Positions 42,871 through 54,791 of a DNA stretch of 64,000 nucleotides are shown here, piece after piece (within the stretch, counting starts at the first letter, position 1; each line of letters starts with the position of its first letter). Source of the DNA: Deinandra increscens subsp. villosa (lineage: Eukaryota; Streptophyta; Magnoliopsida; Asterales; Asteraceae); the NCBI GenBank assembly GCA_039602395.1, contig JBCNJP010000010.1:96315729-96379728 (forward strand), read 5' to 3'. A model generated the notes under the pieces. That model saw nothing but the letters and a program-made list of their open reading frames with translations. It was not told where the DNA came from and did no database searches. Both the position numbers and the translations under genes were made by a program.

Positions 42871-44019
42871 ATGGCATCTCACCCAAGAACCCCAACGATG
42901 AACACCCGCGCTCGGGGTAAAGCGACTCAATCATCCTCCATTTCCACCATAAACCTCGACTTTTCATCATCTAAATCACCACCACACATATAATTCAGCT
43001 TTGAAACCAACAACCAGCCATGTATTCTTGATCCAACCCTCTACTCGAAAATCTCCAAATCGCCATAGAAGCCCTAAAACACAACCAAATTACCATCGCT
43101 CTCATTATCAATGAACCATGCTCCAAAGTTGCTCTCCTGAACTTCTCGTCCACTGTAAAAATCAAAGATGGGCAGATCAAAGGCAAAACAAAAGTCACAC
43201 TCCAAATCTCTGACCTAAGAGAAATACTGCAAATGCCAATTTCTCAAAACTTTATAGCAATTCCTTCCAAATCAGATTTAAGAGAAAAGGGTATCACAAT
43301 TACTTGAGGGGAATTCATAGAAAATAATCAGATTTCCGAACTCCGGGTTAGACAAGTGGAACCAATCTGGAAATTCATGATAGAGCTTCTAAACCACACC
43401 ATGAGCTCCAAAAGGGGATCAATGGATCAATCAACCAAGAATGTTCTAATCATCTTGTTTGGAACAATCAAGTCATTAGAGATAAATATTGCCCAAGTAA
43501 TTTTGAGCATTATGGAAAGAAGGATAAAAGAAAAATCACACGGCAAGAAGAAAACTGGATTTATGCCATATGTCAGATTCCTAGCGCAAATGCTCTCAAA
43601 TAAGGTCACCATATCAGCAGACGAAGTACTATAAACAACGGAGTAATTCCAGATCAAAGGAATCCACAAACTAGGTACACATGTTCAATTCATCACTAAT
43701 AAAATAAGAACCGAGTTTGGCTCAGTAAATCAAGACATTCTTGCAGACAAAGAAAAATTGATAAAAGTCAATGCTGATCAGATAACCCTGCAAAATCAAC
43801 TGACCAAACTATCAATGAAGGTGAGAAGTGCCTGGACACCATCTTCTTCACAAATTATGAGTGAGAAAGAATGATCTGCCTCACCTCCTGTCATCAATCT
43901 TGATGACTCACCTCCTCCTCAAGGTGAGAAAAGGAAAGCCTTTTTCTGTGAAAATAAAACCTCACCTAAGAAGAAAAAGATGGAGCAGTGCAAGCCTCGT
44001 CTCAAACCAACCGAATCAA
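42871..44019 (+). pseudogene. Additional ORF downstream of gag in copia A, decayed
   Basis: Starts MASHPRTPTMNTRARGKATQ at 42871. Over several frame changes the plus strand then gives IALIINEPCSKVALLNFSS, TLQISDLREILQMPISQNF, VEPIWKFMIELLNHTMSS, MERRIKEKSHGKKKTGFMPY and PPVINLDDSPPPQGEKRK. The part after the insert at 60723 reads on in the same style (VGAEETCSADMF, TEETSSDA). A stretch with a promoter-like CTATAAAAGG (42779) lies upstream. It sits in the position of the env-like ORF of Sireviruses, but I see no signal peptide or transmembrane segment. Function unknown. Confidence 0.5.
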
Positions 44020-46641
44020 TGTCACACCCCAACCGATAGCGGAAGATGTCGGGGCGCGATGATTGTCTAAATGCACACAACACTATTTAATGTTGCGATA
44101 GTCTTAAGCAACCCATTTCATATAACATAAATATTCATTACAATACAAACTATAATTCAACAAAGCAAGACAAATTAACTTAATTAATTAGGTCATACTA
44201 CATCCGCATGCGATCCTATGGTGTCATCAACGAGGGTAAACATCATCAAACAGCATAACCTACAACATGTATAAAATAAGGGTCAACTACGAATAGTTGG
44301 TGTGTAAACATAGGTTTAGTTTACTACATAGATTAAAACATGCGATCTAATGAGTTAAGTGCGATCGATTATGATAAACCATAATGATATAGAGCAAATA
44401 GGGGTGCATGAGCCAACCCTGAAAATAAGGTTTCCAACCACAAGGCGCCACATGCGAGGTAGGCCAAGTGGGCTTGTCAAGCCAATATATCTATCACCGT
44501 AACCCTGGCATTTTACAGCTAATGTCACGCGAGTGCGAACATGATAACGAGCTTGATCACAACCAATCATAAATAAACACACAAGTCCACATACAAGAGA
44601 TAAGGGTTTTGAATACAATACATGTTGCACCCCAAATTGTTTAAATAAAAAGGGGCTATGAATACTCATCTGATGTGGAAACACAAACTGAAAGGACGAC
44701 ACCACGAAATGAGGAAAGGTAGACCCGATGAAAACTTTGACGACTAGATGAGATAGAGGAATAAATAAATAAATAAATAGTTGATTAGATGAATAAATTG
44801 TTTAATTTCATGGCACGATCGACTCGACGACTCGATGGTGATTTGGTGAGGTGATACGTACGAAATGGGTCCAATCTCAAACTAAGGGTAAGGTCAAAGG
44901 TCTTATTTTGACTAATAATAGGAAAAGTCACAAGGTCAACATGCACATAATTTACAGCAATTTTAACAAGGGTGATCCTAGATCTAACTGCAAACCTGAT
45001 CTTCTCAAACGTTAGCATGGAGTTTAGATATCTAACTAAACCTAGCTTGGATCTAATCTTTTATAAGATAATAATCTAATTTAGGTTATAGAAAATATAG
45101 ATCTGGCCCTAATTGTCATGCAAATTAGTAGATCTAGCATTTCATGGCATGAAAACCCAAAATTAATCATCAAGTAACATAGATCTAACCCTAGGTGACA
45201 TGAAATTTGTAGATTCTAACCATTTCTATTCATAAGCATAACACATAGATCTAGTCCTAAATACCATGCGTGAGGTAGATCAAGTCATTTGGGAGCATAA
45301 AAATACCATTTTGATAGACAAATCCATAGATCTAACCCTAAATGGCATGCATGTGGTAGATCTAAACAATACATGGGGAAGATCTAAGCAATTTGAAGCA
45401 TAAAATCAAATCTTGCATGAAGGAACCCTAGATCTATGACATAATTTCATGAAATCCATAGATCTAACCTAGATCTATAATAAAAATTAAATCTTGACAT
45501 GGATAACCATTAGATCTAGAGATTAGCAACAAACACGGAAAATCCAACTCTATTCCATGATAGAAAGGCAATCTTGATCATGTTATGCATAGATCTATCA
45601 AGGATTCCCATATATGATGTAGATCCAACCCTGAATCAACATAAAGTTGCAAACTTTGAACAATTACCACATAGATCTATCATCATACATCAATTATAAC
45701 ATGATTCCAAGCAAAACAACACATAAAGTTCATATCTTGATAGAGAAGAGAGAAGGATTCAAGGTGCTAGATACATGGTTTTGAGATCACATATCAAAAG
45801 GGGTAAAACCGACTCAATCCTAAGCAAGATAGAAATAATCTTGAGCTCCAAAACTTCAAAAATGGTGGTCTTGAGGGTTTACAGCCGAAAATGGTCGTTT
45901 GGGGGTGATTAGGGGTGAAATAGGGGGCATGGAGGCTTAAGATGGCTTTATAGGGGGTTTATTAGGGTTTTGGCTGGAAAAATCAGCCCAACATATTGTT
46001 TGGAAGTGGTGCTTCTGCAAGCCATACGCTTGGAGCACACCTGAACCAAAGTCTTACCGGTTTCACCATTTTCGCTTCAGATTCTTCGTTATTCGTCGTT
46101 TTCGAGTCCCGTTTTTTTTTCACCATTTTTCATTCCCCATCATATCAACCATTATCAATCCAATAAAATTGAATATAAGCATGCCATATGTTGAATTATC
46201 ATCAAACAGTTAATCAAACATAACACCTTTTGGTCTGTTTTGACGTACGTATCGATTTTGGGCAACTCACCAATATTCCGTTACTCGATTAAGTGTGTGA
46301 TGACTCATAACAGGATAATTGATTATTAGACTCATAATAATGTTGAATTTGATATACGATGACCAAATACTAGATTCCCTGTAAACGACGAATCGTGTAC
46401 CGAAATCGCGTAACAACCTGAAATTGCTTTATTTTCAATTTGAGAAGCCCAATTTGATTCCAATTAACTGAAATTAAGTATTTGGTTTTGAAAATCGATC
46501 ATAAATCATTTAGACCCTTTCACTAGGGTAGAAACACCTAAAAATTATTCCGGTTCTTAATAATTTACAAATCGGTAAATCATAAATTTTTAAAACGGAT
46601 CGGTTTCTCAATTGGGTAATTTGCAAATTACAGTCTCCCCT
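44020..46641 (-). repeat. Probable 3' LTR of the minus-strand gypsy complex
   Basis: On the minus strand a polypurine-like run AAAGTAGGGGAGAC is followed by TGTAATTTGC (46641) and the region ends ...GGTTGGGGTGTGACA at 44020. A TATA-like CTATAAAG lies near 45950. Length 2.6 kb. No second LTR could be matched, so this is moderate evidence. The short open frames within it are not genes. Confidence 0.45.
45040..45690. repeat. AGATCT-rich irregular repeat
   Basis: CATAGATCTA or TAGATCTAACCCTA-type words occur more than ten times at 40-70 bp spacing, each followed by CATG-containing words (GGCATGCATGTGGTAGATC and others). It looks like an old, diverged tandem array within the LTR. Confidence 0.6.
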
Positions 46642-46669
46642 ACTTTAGGGAATTTCGTCTCGAAATTAG

Positions 46670-47830
46670 AAGAGACTTTAAATTTTAGAGAAAAAAGTAG
46701 CTAAAAGAGTTTCACCAATAGTCAACACATTTTGATATTTTGAAACCAACATAGAGATGACATCAGAGATTTCACCGAGGTTAGGAATATATTCTCGATT
46801 ACTGAATCAATTATATCGGCACCAAAACTTTACCTGACCGTAGGGGTTAGGTTTGGAATGGCGACTAAGGAGAATGGATTGTGATATAACAAACCATCAG
46901 AGACATACCCACACACCCACACACACTGTTCTCGGTTCGACTCCCAATGCACCCTAAAGGAATTACCGATGCTTATATATAGGGTGTACCACAGCTAAAC
47001 CACCACATCTTTAATACCTTTAGTGAGTATTGTTTGTCTTCATAGAACATCACATTCTACACAACAACCAACAGCCAACCGAACTTGACACAACAACATA
47101 TGGCGACCAACAGAAACTGAGTGATAAATCTGAGGAATACACTACGACCAAACCAGAATAAACCAATAAGACTAACGAAAGATAATGGACCATAGTCTCC
47201 CCTACTTTAGGGGTGAGACTAGGGGGTTTAGGAGACTCAGGTGAGTAATGGATGCAACATGGATTTCTTCAAAGTATCCCAACTCAATCACATAGATTCA
47301 CATCAATCACCATAGAATAAACCAATCCAATACTAATAATGATAAACAAATATTTGAAGCTTCGGACTTCTTATCCAAACAAAGCGTCAAGTTCTGGTGA
47401 ACTAGATGGCTAGCGACCCACATCTGGTTTACCTTACCAGACACGATCTCTGGATAGAATCCGAACCAGCCCTCGCTAAAACCTAAGACCTATACCCCAC
47501 AACCATTATCGTTCGCATGATAACCTAGCATCACACACAATCGTCGGTAGCAGCGCGTATGACTCTCTAATTTAGCAAGAGAAGAGTAATGATCAACACT
47601 CGAATTAACAATATGCAACTGCAAATTTCAAGTAATGAGCACAAAAAGGCTTAAAAAATGATACCAAAAGAAATTGAGTACCACGAACTAAGCGGAAAAC
47701 CACGCATTGGATGCCATGAGCCGATTAGCACTCGCTCGGGTGTCACGACTAGCGAAATCCGAACGGTACGTTTCAGAAAAAACATGACTTCGCTGACTTG
47801 GAATAAACCGCATGGTTTGTGGTGTATGAA
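46670..47830. other. Non-coding stretch
   Basis: No recognisable coding part on either strand, although the 61-aa frame at 47658-47843 is open. A word CAGTCTCCCCTACTTTAGGG at 46632 recurs as TAGTCTCCCCTACTTTAGGG near 47192, so part of the region may be a duplicated 3' end. Confidence 0.35.
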
Positions 47831-47834
47831 ATCG

Positions 47835-48345
47835 ATGACATGAATTAAATTACATGATCCGAGATGCATAAGTTCGATAACATGAATCGAACAACACGTC
47901 TCGAAATACATGTATCGATAACATGAACCGAACAACATGTCTCGAAATACATGTACCGATAACATGAGGCGAACAACATGCTTCGAATTACATGTATTGA
48001 TAACACGAACCGAACAGCATGACTCGAAATTATGTACTCGATGATATAAACTGTATAGCATGACTCGAAATACATGAGCCCGATAACATGAATCAAATAG
48101 CATGACTCGAAATGCGTGAGCCCGATAGCATGAATCGAATAGCATGACTCGAAGTACATAAGCCTGATAACACGACCGAATTGCATGACTCGAAGTACAT
48201 TGGTTCAATAACGTAAATCGACTATCATGACTCGAAATACAAGAACTCAATAACATGGACCGGATAATATAACTTAAAATGCAAGAATCTTGATAACATA
48301 AATCGAATAATCATAACTTGAAATGCGAGAAATCTGATAATATAA
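47835..48345. repeat. 41-44-bp minisatellite, about 12 units
   Basis: Units of the form CGAATAGCATGACTCGAAAT plus CATGAGCCCGATAACATGAA recur about twelve times, diverging towards both ends. The common period of 42 is a multiple of three, which creates a 201-aa repetitive minus-strand frame (DSCYRAH, FRVMLF units) that I take for an artefact. Confidence 0.9.
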
Positions 48346-48609
48346 ACATATCCTGAATTGAAGAATAACTTGATTGACAATGATTACCAATCACATCCAC
48401 CCATGGTACCCTTTAGATGAGGCCATCGATTTAGAATTAAATGATACACTCGATGAAATAGATTAACGAACCAACAAACAGTCTCATAACAATAGAGTGA
48501 AGAAAGACTGAGTCGCAACCGAAACGATCATCAAAGTCATGCAACAATCAGGAGTCGAAATAAAGGATCAAATCCATGAAATGATAGATATTGAGTCTAA
48601 AATTAGAAT

Positions 48610-48614
48610 CATGA
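48610..48614. repeat. Target-site duplication CATGA, left (partner at 54787-54791)
   Basis: CATGA on both sides of element C. Confidence 0.9.
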
Positions 48615-48954
48615 TGTAATTGAATGAGCTGTGGATTGTCTACTCGGTCATATCAAAATCTATGTTTAACGAGATGTAAACGATGAACATAATGATGTAA
48701 ATACAATCGAATTGTATTGCCTAAGCTTTCAGAGTACACACAGAAAACACACACTTAAGATCTGACCAGAAGTTATCAATCCTATACAAGTTAATCTATT
48801 TATAGACGTAACAAGCTGTGCGAACTGGGCATCACACGAACTGCCAGTTCGGGTCAGTTCGTGTGGACCCGAACTGTCAGTTCGTCCAAACACAAACTTG
48901 TAGCTCTTGTCTTGTACTTGATACTTCACACGACGACCAGAATATGCTCCAACA
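48615..48954 (-). repeat. 3' LTR of element C (340 bp)
   Basis: TGTAATTGAATGAGCTG...TATGCTCCAACA. Contains inverted GAACTG/CAGTTCG words (about 48818-48885). The polypurine tract GAGGGGGAGTT follows on the sense strand side (48955-48966). Confidence 0.9.
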
Positions 48955-48966
48955 AACTCCCCCTCG

Positions 48967-50548
48967 ACGTGTGTAGTATCAATCTTCATATAAACTTGTA
49001 TCTTCAATCAAACTCTCTCTCAACTTGACAGTTAGTCTGGTCTTGAATACTTGACGTTGCAGCGCGTGTTGTTTCTTTATCAACAGCTTCAGAGAACTTA
49101 AAGTTGTGATATTCTCTCTCCACTTAGAAACCTGCCAACATAAATAATCTTGGTGCAAAACGTCTCTTCGAGACTCCAAGATATTCAGATTTTGAAAATT
49201 GAATCGTATCCCGTGTTGATCAATAGAAAAGAAATAATAAACAAAATCTTTTTGATTTTTCTAAACTTTATATCAAAACACACCTAAATTTTTTTGGTAT
49301 CTTTGGATATGAAAAATAAATGCAATACAGAAACAGACACTATATTTGGCTTTTGTGAGAAAGATCACGACTTGGGATCATATTGGTCATAACGTGCTGA
49401 ACTACACTTCAATTTCAATTTCAATTATATTGTAGCGCATAAGCCATGTCGACTGCAGACATAATTTGTCCAACTTTAAACTCAGGCAGAATCATACTCA
49501 TAACATCTGATATGTTAAGGTATTGATTAAAATTGCTATGACCAGTGTACCCCACACTATCAGACATACTCAGATATGCATTGCTTATCACACTTAGTGA
49601 TTTCACTTGTGATTTAATACATAGTGATTGTATTTATGATTTAGTCAACTATGTTCCATACAAAAAGAAATAAGAACGTTAAATCGTTTACCTTAAGATT
49701 GATCTTTCGATACGCAGATAAGGCCTCGGATTTAACAAAATAAGAAAATAAAAATAAGTTGAAGTTGTATAACTCAACAACAATCAGGTCGGTACTCCCG
49801 TACACGCAGAGTCGCAGAGAAAGTTAGATGACTTATACGAAACACCAAAGAAAATAAAGCAGAACCTCAAACGAACAACAATCAGGTCGATCTTTCGATA
49901 CGTAAAGAAAGTCCGGTCGTTTGAGAAAATAAAGAAAATCATACAAGTTTAAATCTTTACAAAAAGAACACATGTATACACAGTGACTTCTCCTTTTTCT
50001 TTTCACATATCTTTTTCTTGATATATCTTGAGATATGCATCAAGATGTTGTCCACTAGGTCAAGCATCAGATTTAGTGTATATCACATTTGTATACTTTC
50101 TGATTGCCGAGCCTACCTTGCACATCGAACAATGGTCTTATGGCTTTTTCACTTACTTTATCCATGAGTCAGACAACGTTAGCCAATGTACCATCATTTC
50201 CCAATCATGACAGGTACAATTTCTTATTTTTCAATGTTTTTGTACTTTTCCAATTTTCTCCCCCTAAAAATTGACAAACTCTATTTTTAGATTTTCATTT
50301 TTACGATTTGAAAACCGACACACTATTTTGGTATTTTTCAAAGAAACAAACTCCCCCTCAAACTGAGACGGAGTGAAAAAACGAAATGAAATTGATCAAC
50401 CAACACAGAGACGTATGTTCTAGTATTTTGAAAACACATATTTGATTTAGAAATTCAGTTTAAAAATTAAACACAGGTATTCCGCCATCAGCAATCTTTC
50501 GACAACCAAAAGGTCTTCCTGAAATACCTGCTGACACCTAATAAAACA
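48967..50548. other. Non-coding 3' internal region of element C
   Basis: AT-rich. The words CAACAATCAGGTCG with GATCTTTCGATACG recur near 49777 and 49886 and 49700. No pol-like motif on the minus strand. Small frames only. Confidence 0.55.
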
Positions 50549-53500
50549 TTAGTCATTTTGGGATCGACCCGATTCAACAGCGTCGGGTCGCCCGGTGTCT
50601 TCCACATAGTCTTTGTTGTTGGCTTTGGAAACAACTTTTGGTTTCCATATCATTGATGATAAAATTTTTGAATCAGAACCAGAATCAGTTTCAACTGGCG
50701 TATTTGGTTTGGACCAAAACGACTTACGAGTTGATTTGACCTTTGGGGACCATGGTTCATCAAAAATTTTGCCATTGTTATCTACATATTTGGCAGTGTT
50801 GAGGATATATGCAGTCGTTGGACAATGTGCAGCAAGATGTCCAGGTTGACGACATGCATAACAGACTCTTTCACGAAGGCTAAAAACATGTGAAAAGTTC
50901 TTTGAATTTTTAGAAAATGAGGAATGATCAGAACCAAAATAATCAAAGAAATCATCATAAGAATCATACCTCAGAGAGGGACTCCTTGAAGATACTTTGG
51001 ATTCAGATGATGATTCTCCATAATAATACGCACTTTGCTTCTGAGATTGTGATTTCTTTGGAATCTTGACTTTTGGAACTTTCTCTGTCTTCTTTTGAAC
51101 TTGAACCAATGTTCTTTGACTCCAAACCCTAAGCCTTTGTACTTATACCCTTTAATCTTTGACAAACTCGAATGAGAATCAGAAGAATCTATTCCCTTAG
51201 CTTCTCTAGTAAATTTATCTTTGATATCTTTTACCTTGTTCTCACGAATCAAAGTTTTGCCAACTTCGATTTCAGATGAAGTACTTGCACTGTTCTCAAC
51301 TTTATCAAAATTCTTTTCATCTTCTAAGAATGATGAATTTGAATCAAACTTTAGAGATTCACCCAAATTCTTTTTCATTTTCTCAGACTTTGATTTCTTC
51401 TTCTTTGCTGGAGTGGCAAATATAGGATAATCATGCAACTCTTCCTTTGGATCAAAAGGAGCGGATGAAAATTCAGATAAATCCACCGTTTGAGGAACCT
51501 TGTGAATATCATTTTCTTTCGAACTATCATCACTTCTGTCCTTCTTGTACATAAAATTCAGCAATGTAGGCGATAAATTGCAATTCTTGACTTGCCTTTA
51601 TAGCTCTAGAATTTCCAACTTTAATTCTGAAATCTTCTGTTGAACAGCAATCAAATCTTTTTGTGACTTAATAAATTCTTCATTCAGATCATTGTACTCA
51701 TACTTCTGCTGCTTTCCGATTTCCCATTCAGCCAACACTTCTTCAGTAACTTTTTCACACTTCGTTTTGAATATTTCAACATCTTTTGTTAAAACTTCAT
51801 TCTTATCTCGAAGTAATACGTTACCATCTCGGAGTGTAGAAAGTTCCTCTGAAGGCCTAAAACTTTGTCAGCAGCTTCAATAGCTACTGCATTAGCTTTC
51901 TTGTATTTCTACTGCACAGGATAGCTTTTCTCAAACAATGCTTCAAAATCTTCAACTACTTCCTTAGCTTCAACTTTGGCTTTTTCACATTCTTCAACCA
52001 ATTCATTATTTTCTTTCATCAAATTGTCATTAACATGAACCATATCATAATACTTCTTCTGAAAATCTTCCAATTCTTGCTTTAAAACAACAATTTCTTC
52101 AGTCAACAAAGTATCACCTCTCTCCAAACTTCCAATCTTGTTGAATAAACGCACACATTCGGGACATTTAACTTTTTTCTTCTTTTTCAGTTTTAACAAT
52201 TTTTCGTGAAATCTCTTCAACGATTGGGCATTCTGTTCTTGTAAGAGAATCAGACTGACTTTCATCATTTTGATGATGAACCATTAAAGCAACATATTTT
52301 ATGTCATCCTCAGAATGTAAATTAATATCAGCATGTGGCAAACTCTTAATTTCAGAATTTGCATTCCAGGAAAATTCATCCGGATGCCAAAATATTTTTC
52401 CCATTCTATCATGAAATGAAACAAAAGCTTGTTGTTTCTCATTGGAATTGCTTGTTGAACCTTTAATCAAATGAACATGTGACCCAGAAGACTTACTATC
52501 AGATGACTTGGGACATTCACGAGCAAAGTGTCCATACATCGAACATTTAAAACACTTGACCTTTGATTTATCTAAACCAATTTTTCCATCTTGCTTCAAT
52601 CTCTTCTTCCCGGTTCTGTTAAAAATTTTCTTCGTTCTTCGAACCAACATTGCATACTGCCAATACAAATCCATCTCTTCAAGATGATCGTAATCAATTT
52701 GATCATAATCTTCTTCGATTAATTCGGCATTGTTAACTGATCCAGTGATAACACTAAAATAAGAAGATACCAATGCAGACATCAATGCCATATAGTCTTC
52801 AGTTGTCTTATCGGATAAGGCATTGTGTGTTGATGAACTTAGGATTGGCACGGTACATCCAGAAGAATAACCAAAACTATCAGATTTACCGGCAACAAAT
52901 GTTGTAGGGGGTGCGGAACTTAAAACATTAGACTTCACAACATTAAGAGTAGAATCATTTTCTTCATGATACACAACAGGATTCTAGATTTGTGCGAGAA
53001 GTGACTTATTCACAGTCAACTCCATATCCCTTGCTTGTATTCTTTGAATCAAATCATTGAATGATAAACCCGGATAGTCTTTATCATGGGTAATCATCAT
53101 GACATAGTTTTTTCCACTTCTCGGGTAACGCCTCCAAAATCTTCTCTTTCAAATCAGCATCTTCCTTTGTAAGACTTACCAAACTCATTTCACTCATCAA
53201 ATGTGCAAATCTTGCATTCAGATTTGAAATTGATTCATTCTGATAATGTTTGAAACTATCAAATTCCTTTTTCAAAACCTTTTGTCGAATTTTCCTCTAT
53301 TGGTCATTACCTTCACATCTCCTTTGCAAAGCATCCCATAAGCTTTTTGATGTATAGTTGGCAGAAAATTGACATAACAACTCCTTATGTAATACCATGG
53401 TCAAAGTACCATACGCCTTTTTCTCATCTTGATATGCTTGCTTTTGTTCAGCCGTAAATTTTCTTTGAAGAACCGGCTCTCCAAATGCATCCTTAGGATA

Positions 53501-53705
53501 TACATATTGTTCAGTAAATGCCAACCACATATCAACATTATTAGTATCAAGCTTCAAAACGTTTCACCCAACTATGATAATCTTCCAATATTAGTAATTT
53601 GGGAACTTTCTGGCTTGTTCCTATTTCATTATCATAGTTCAACATATTTTGCATTGTGGCTTGCATCGACGTTTGCATTACTGCAAATGCTTCAAAATCA
53701 CTCAT
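50549..53705 (-). pseudogene. Large gag of element C with two CCHC knuckles and coiled coils
   Basis: Starts MSDFEAFAVMQTSMQATMQN at about 53705. Then KLLILEDYHSWVKRFEA, and after a frame change DMWLAFTEQYVYPKDAFGEP, LCQFSANYTSKSLWDALQRR and FDSFKHYQNESISNLNARF (UBN2-type gag core). Next the knuckle CFKCSMYGHFAREC (about 52510-52552), a coiled coil with a KCPECVRLFNK cysteine pair (52170-51909), a Ser/Glu/Lys-rich part, a second knuckle CYACRQPGHLAAHC (about 50865-50824), and the end at 50549. About seven breaks. Twice as long as a usual copia gag. With no pol it would have relied on a partner element. Confidence 0.85.
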
Positions 53706-53889
53706 CTTTTTCCGAAAAAATTTACACTTCAAAAATTTCAAATGCAAAAACGAAGGTCTTAGAAGTCGATTTTCGGTATCGATACGGAGGGTACTGGCCA
53801 TTAGGCGAGTAAAAGTGTAGATCTCTCCCAGACGGCCGTTTTGGCTGGTATTAGTTCCTGTAACTCTTAACAGTTCTCAACTTACGTCA

Positions 53890-54140
53890 ATTTTAGTGAA
53901 ACAACCCAAAAATCACAAACTGGTCCGAACTAGTCCGAACTGACACTATACGAAGTGAGTCGAACTGTATCCGAACTAAAAACAATGTTAACCAAACTTG
54001 TCCGAACCGTGACTTTGGTTTATCCGAACTGAGACGCAAACCGGATTGATCTGAACTAAGACTTTGGATAACCAAACTTAACCGAACCTAACCGAACTAA
54101 GGCTTTGTTTGAACGAACTAGACGAACTCATCCGAACTCA
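53890..54140. promoter_or_regulatory. Cluster of CGAACT words in the leader of element C
   Basis: At least ten CGAACT words (TCCGAACT, TCGAACTG, ACGAACT) in about 250 bp, between the primer-binding site and gag on the sense strand. The same word occurs in the LTR (CGAACTGCCAGTTCG). It may be a packaging or dimer signal; this is speculation. Confidence 0.5.
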
Positions 54141-54422
54141 CACTTCGGTGATGGTTATTTTTCACAGATTGATAATCACCCGAACTCAAACAAACCAGAT
54201 CATTTTCGACTCAAAATTCACAATTTTCAACGAATTTGAATGTGATTTGCAGCAGTAAATCAGAAATACTTAAGAGGAATGATTTAGAAGTGAATTTTTC
54301 ACGAAAGACACATTAAAAATGAATGAATGGAAGCAAAAATGTGCCAAATTTTCGAAAAACCCCACTTTTTGAGTAAAAAACTCGAAAAACACAGATCTAG
54401 CAACTAGTAGAATGAACCGAAA

Positions 54423-54434
54423 GCTCTGATACCA
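54423..54434 (-). other. Primer-binding site of element C
   Basis: The minus strand reads TGGTATCAGAGC, the exact iMet-type sequence, three bases inside the 5' LTR. Confidence 0.92.
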
Positions 54435-54436
54435 CT

Positions 54437-54786
54437 TGTAATTGAATGAGTTGTGGATCATCTACTCGGTCATATCAAAATCTATGTTTAACGAGATCTA
54501 AACGCTGAACACGATAATGTAAATACAATAGAATTGTATTGCTTAAGCTTTCAGAGTAGACATAGAAAACACACACTGAAGATCTGACCAGTAGTTATCA
54601 ATCCTATACAAGTTGATCTATTTATAGGCGTAACAAGCTATGCGAACTGGGCATCACACAAACTGCTAGTTCGGGTCAGTTTGTGTGGACCCGAACTGTC
54701 AGTTCAGTTTAGTTTGTCCAAACACAAACTCGTAGCTCTTGTCTTGTACTTGACACTTCACATGACGACCAAAATATGCTCCAACA
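54437..54786 (-). repeat. 5' LTR of element C (350 bp)
   Basis: TGTAATTGAATGAGTTG...TATGCTCCAACA. Ten bases longer than the 3' LTR because of an AGTTTAG-like insertion near 54708. Confidence 0.9.
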
Positions 54787-54791
54787 CATGA

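Larger units (their letters stand above)
48615..54786 (-). mobile_element. Copia element C, gag-only non-autonomous (TR-GAG type)
   Basis: LTRs 48615-48954 and 54437-54786, perfect CATGA duplication, primer-binding site, polypurine tract and a large gag on the minus strand (53705 to 50549). No pol box of any kind lies between gag and the 3' LTR; the remaining 1.6 kb is AT-rich. This fits the TR-GAG category of plant non-autonomous elements (known class). LTRs match at about 95%. Confidence 0.9.

Noticed and set aside
47651..48256. 201-aa repetitive protein on the minus strand
   Set aside because: Produced by a minisatellite whose common period is a multiple of three; composition is that of the repeat in all frames.
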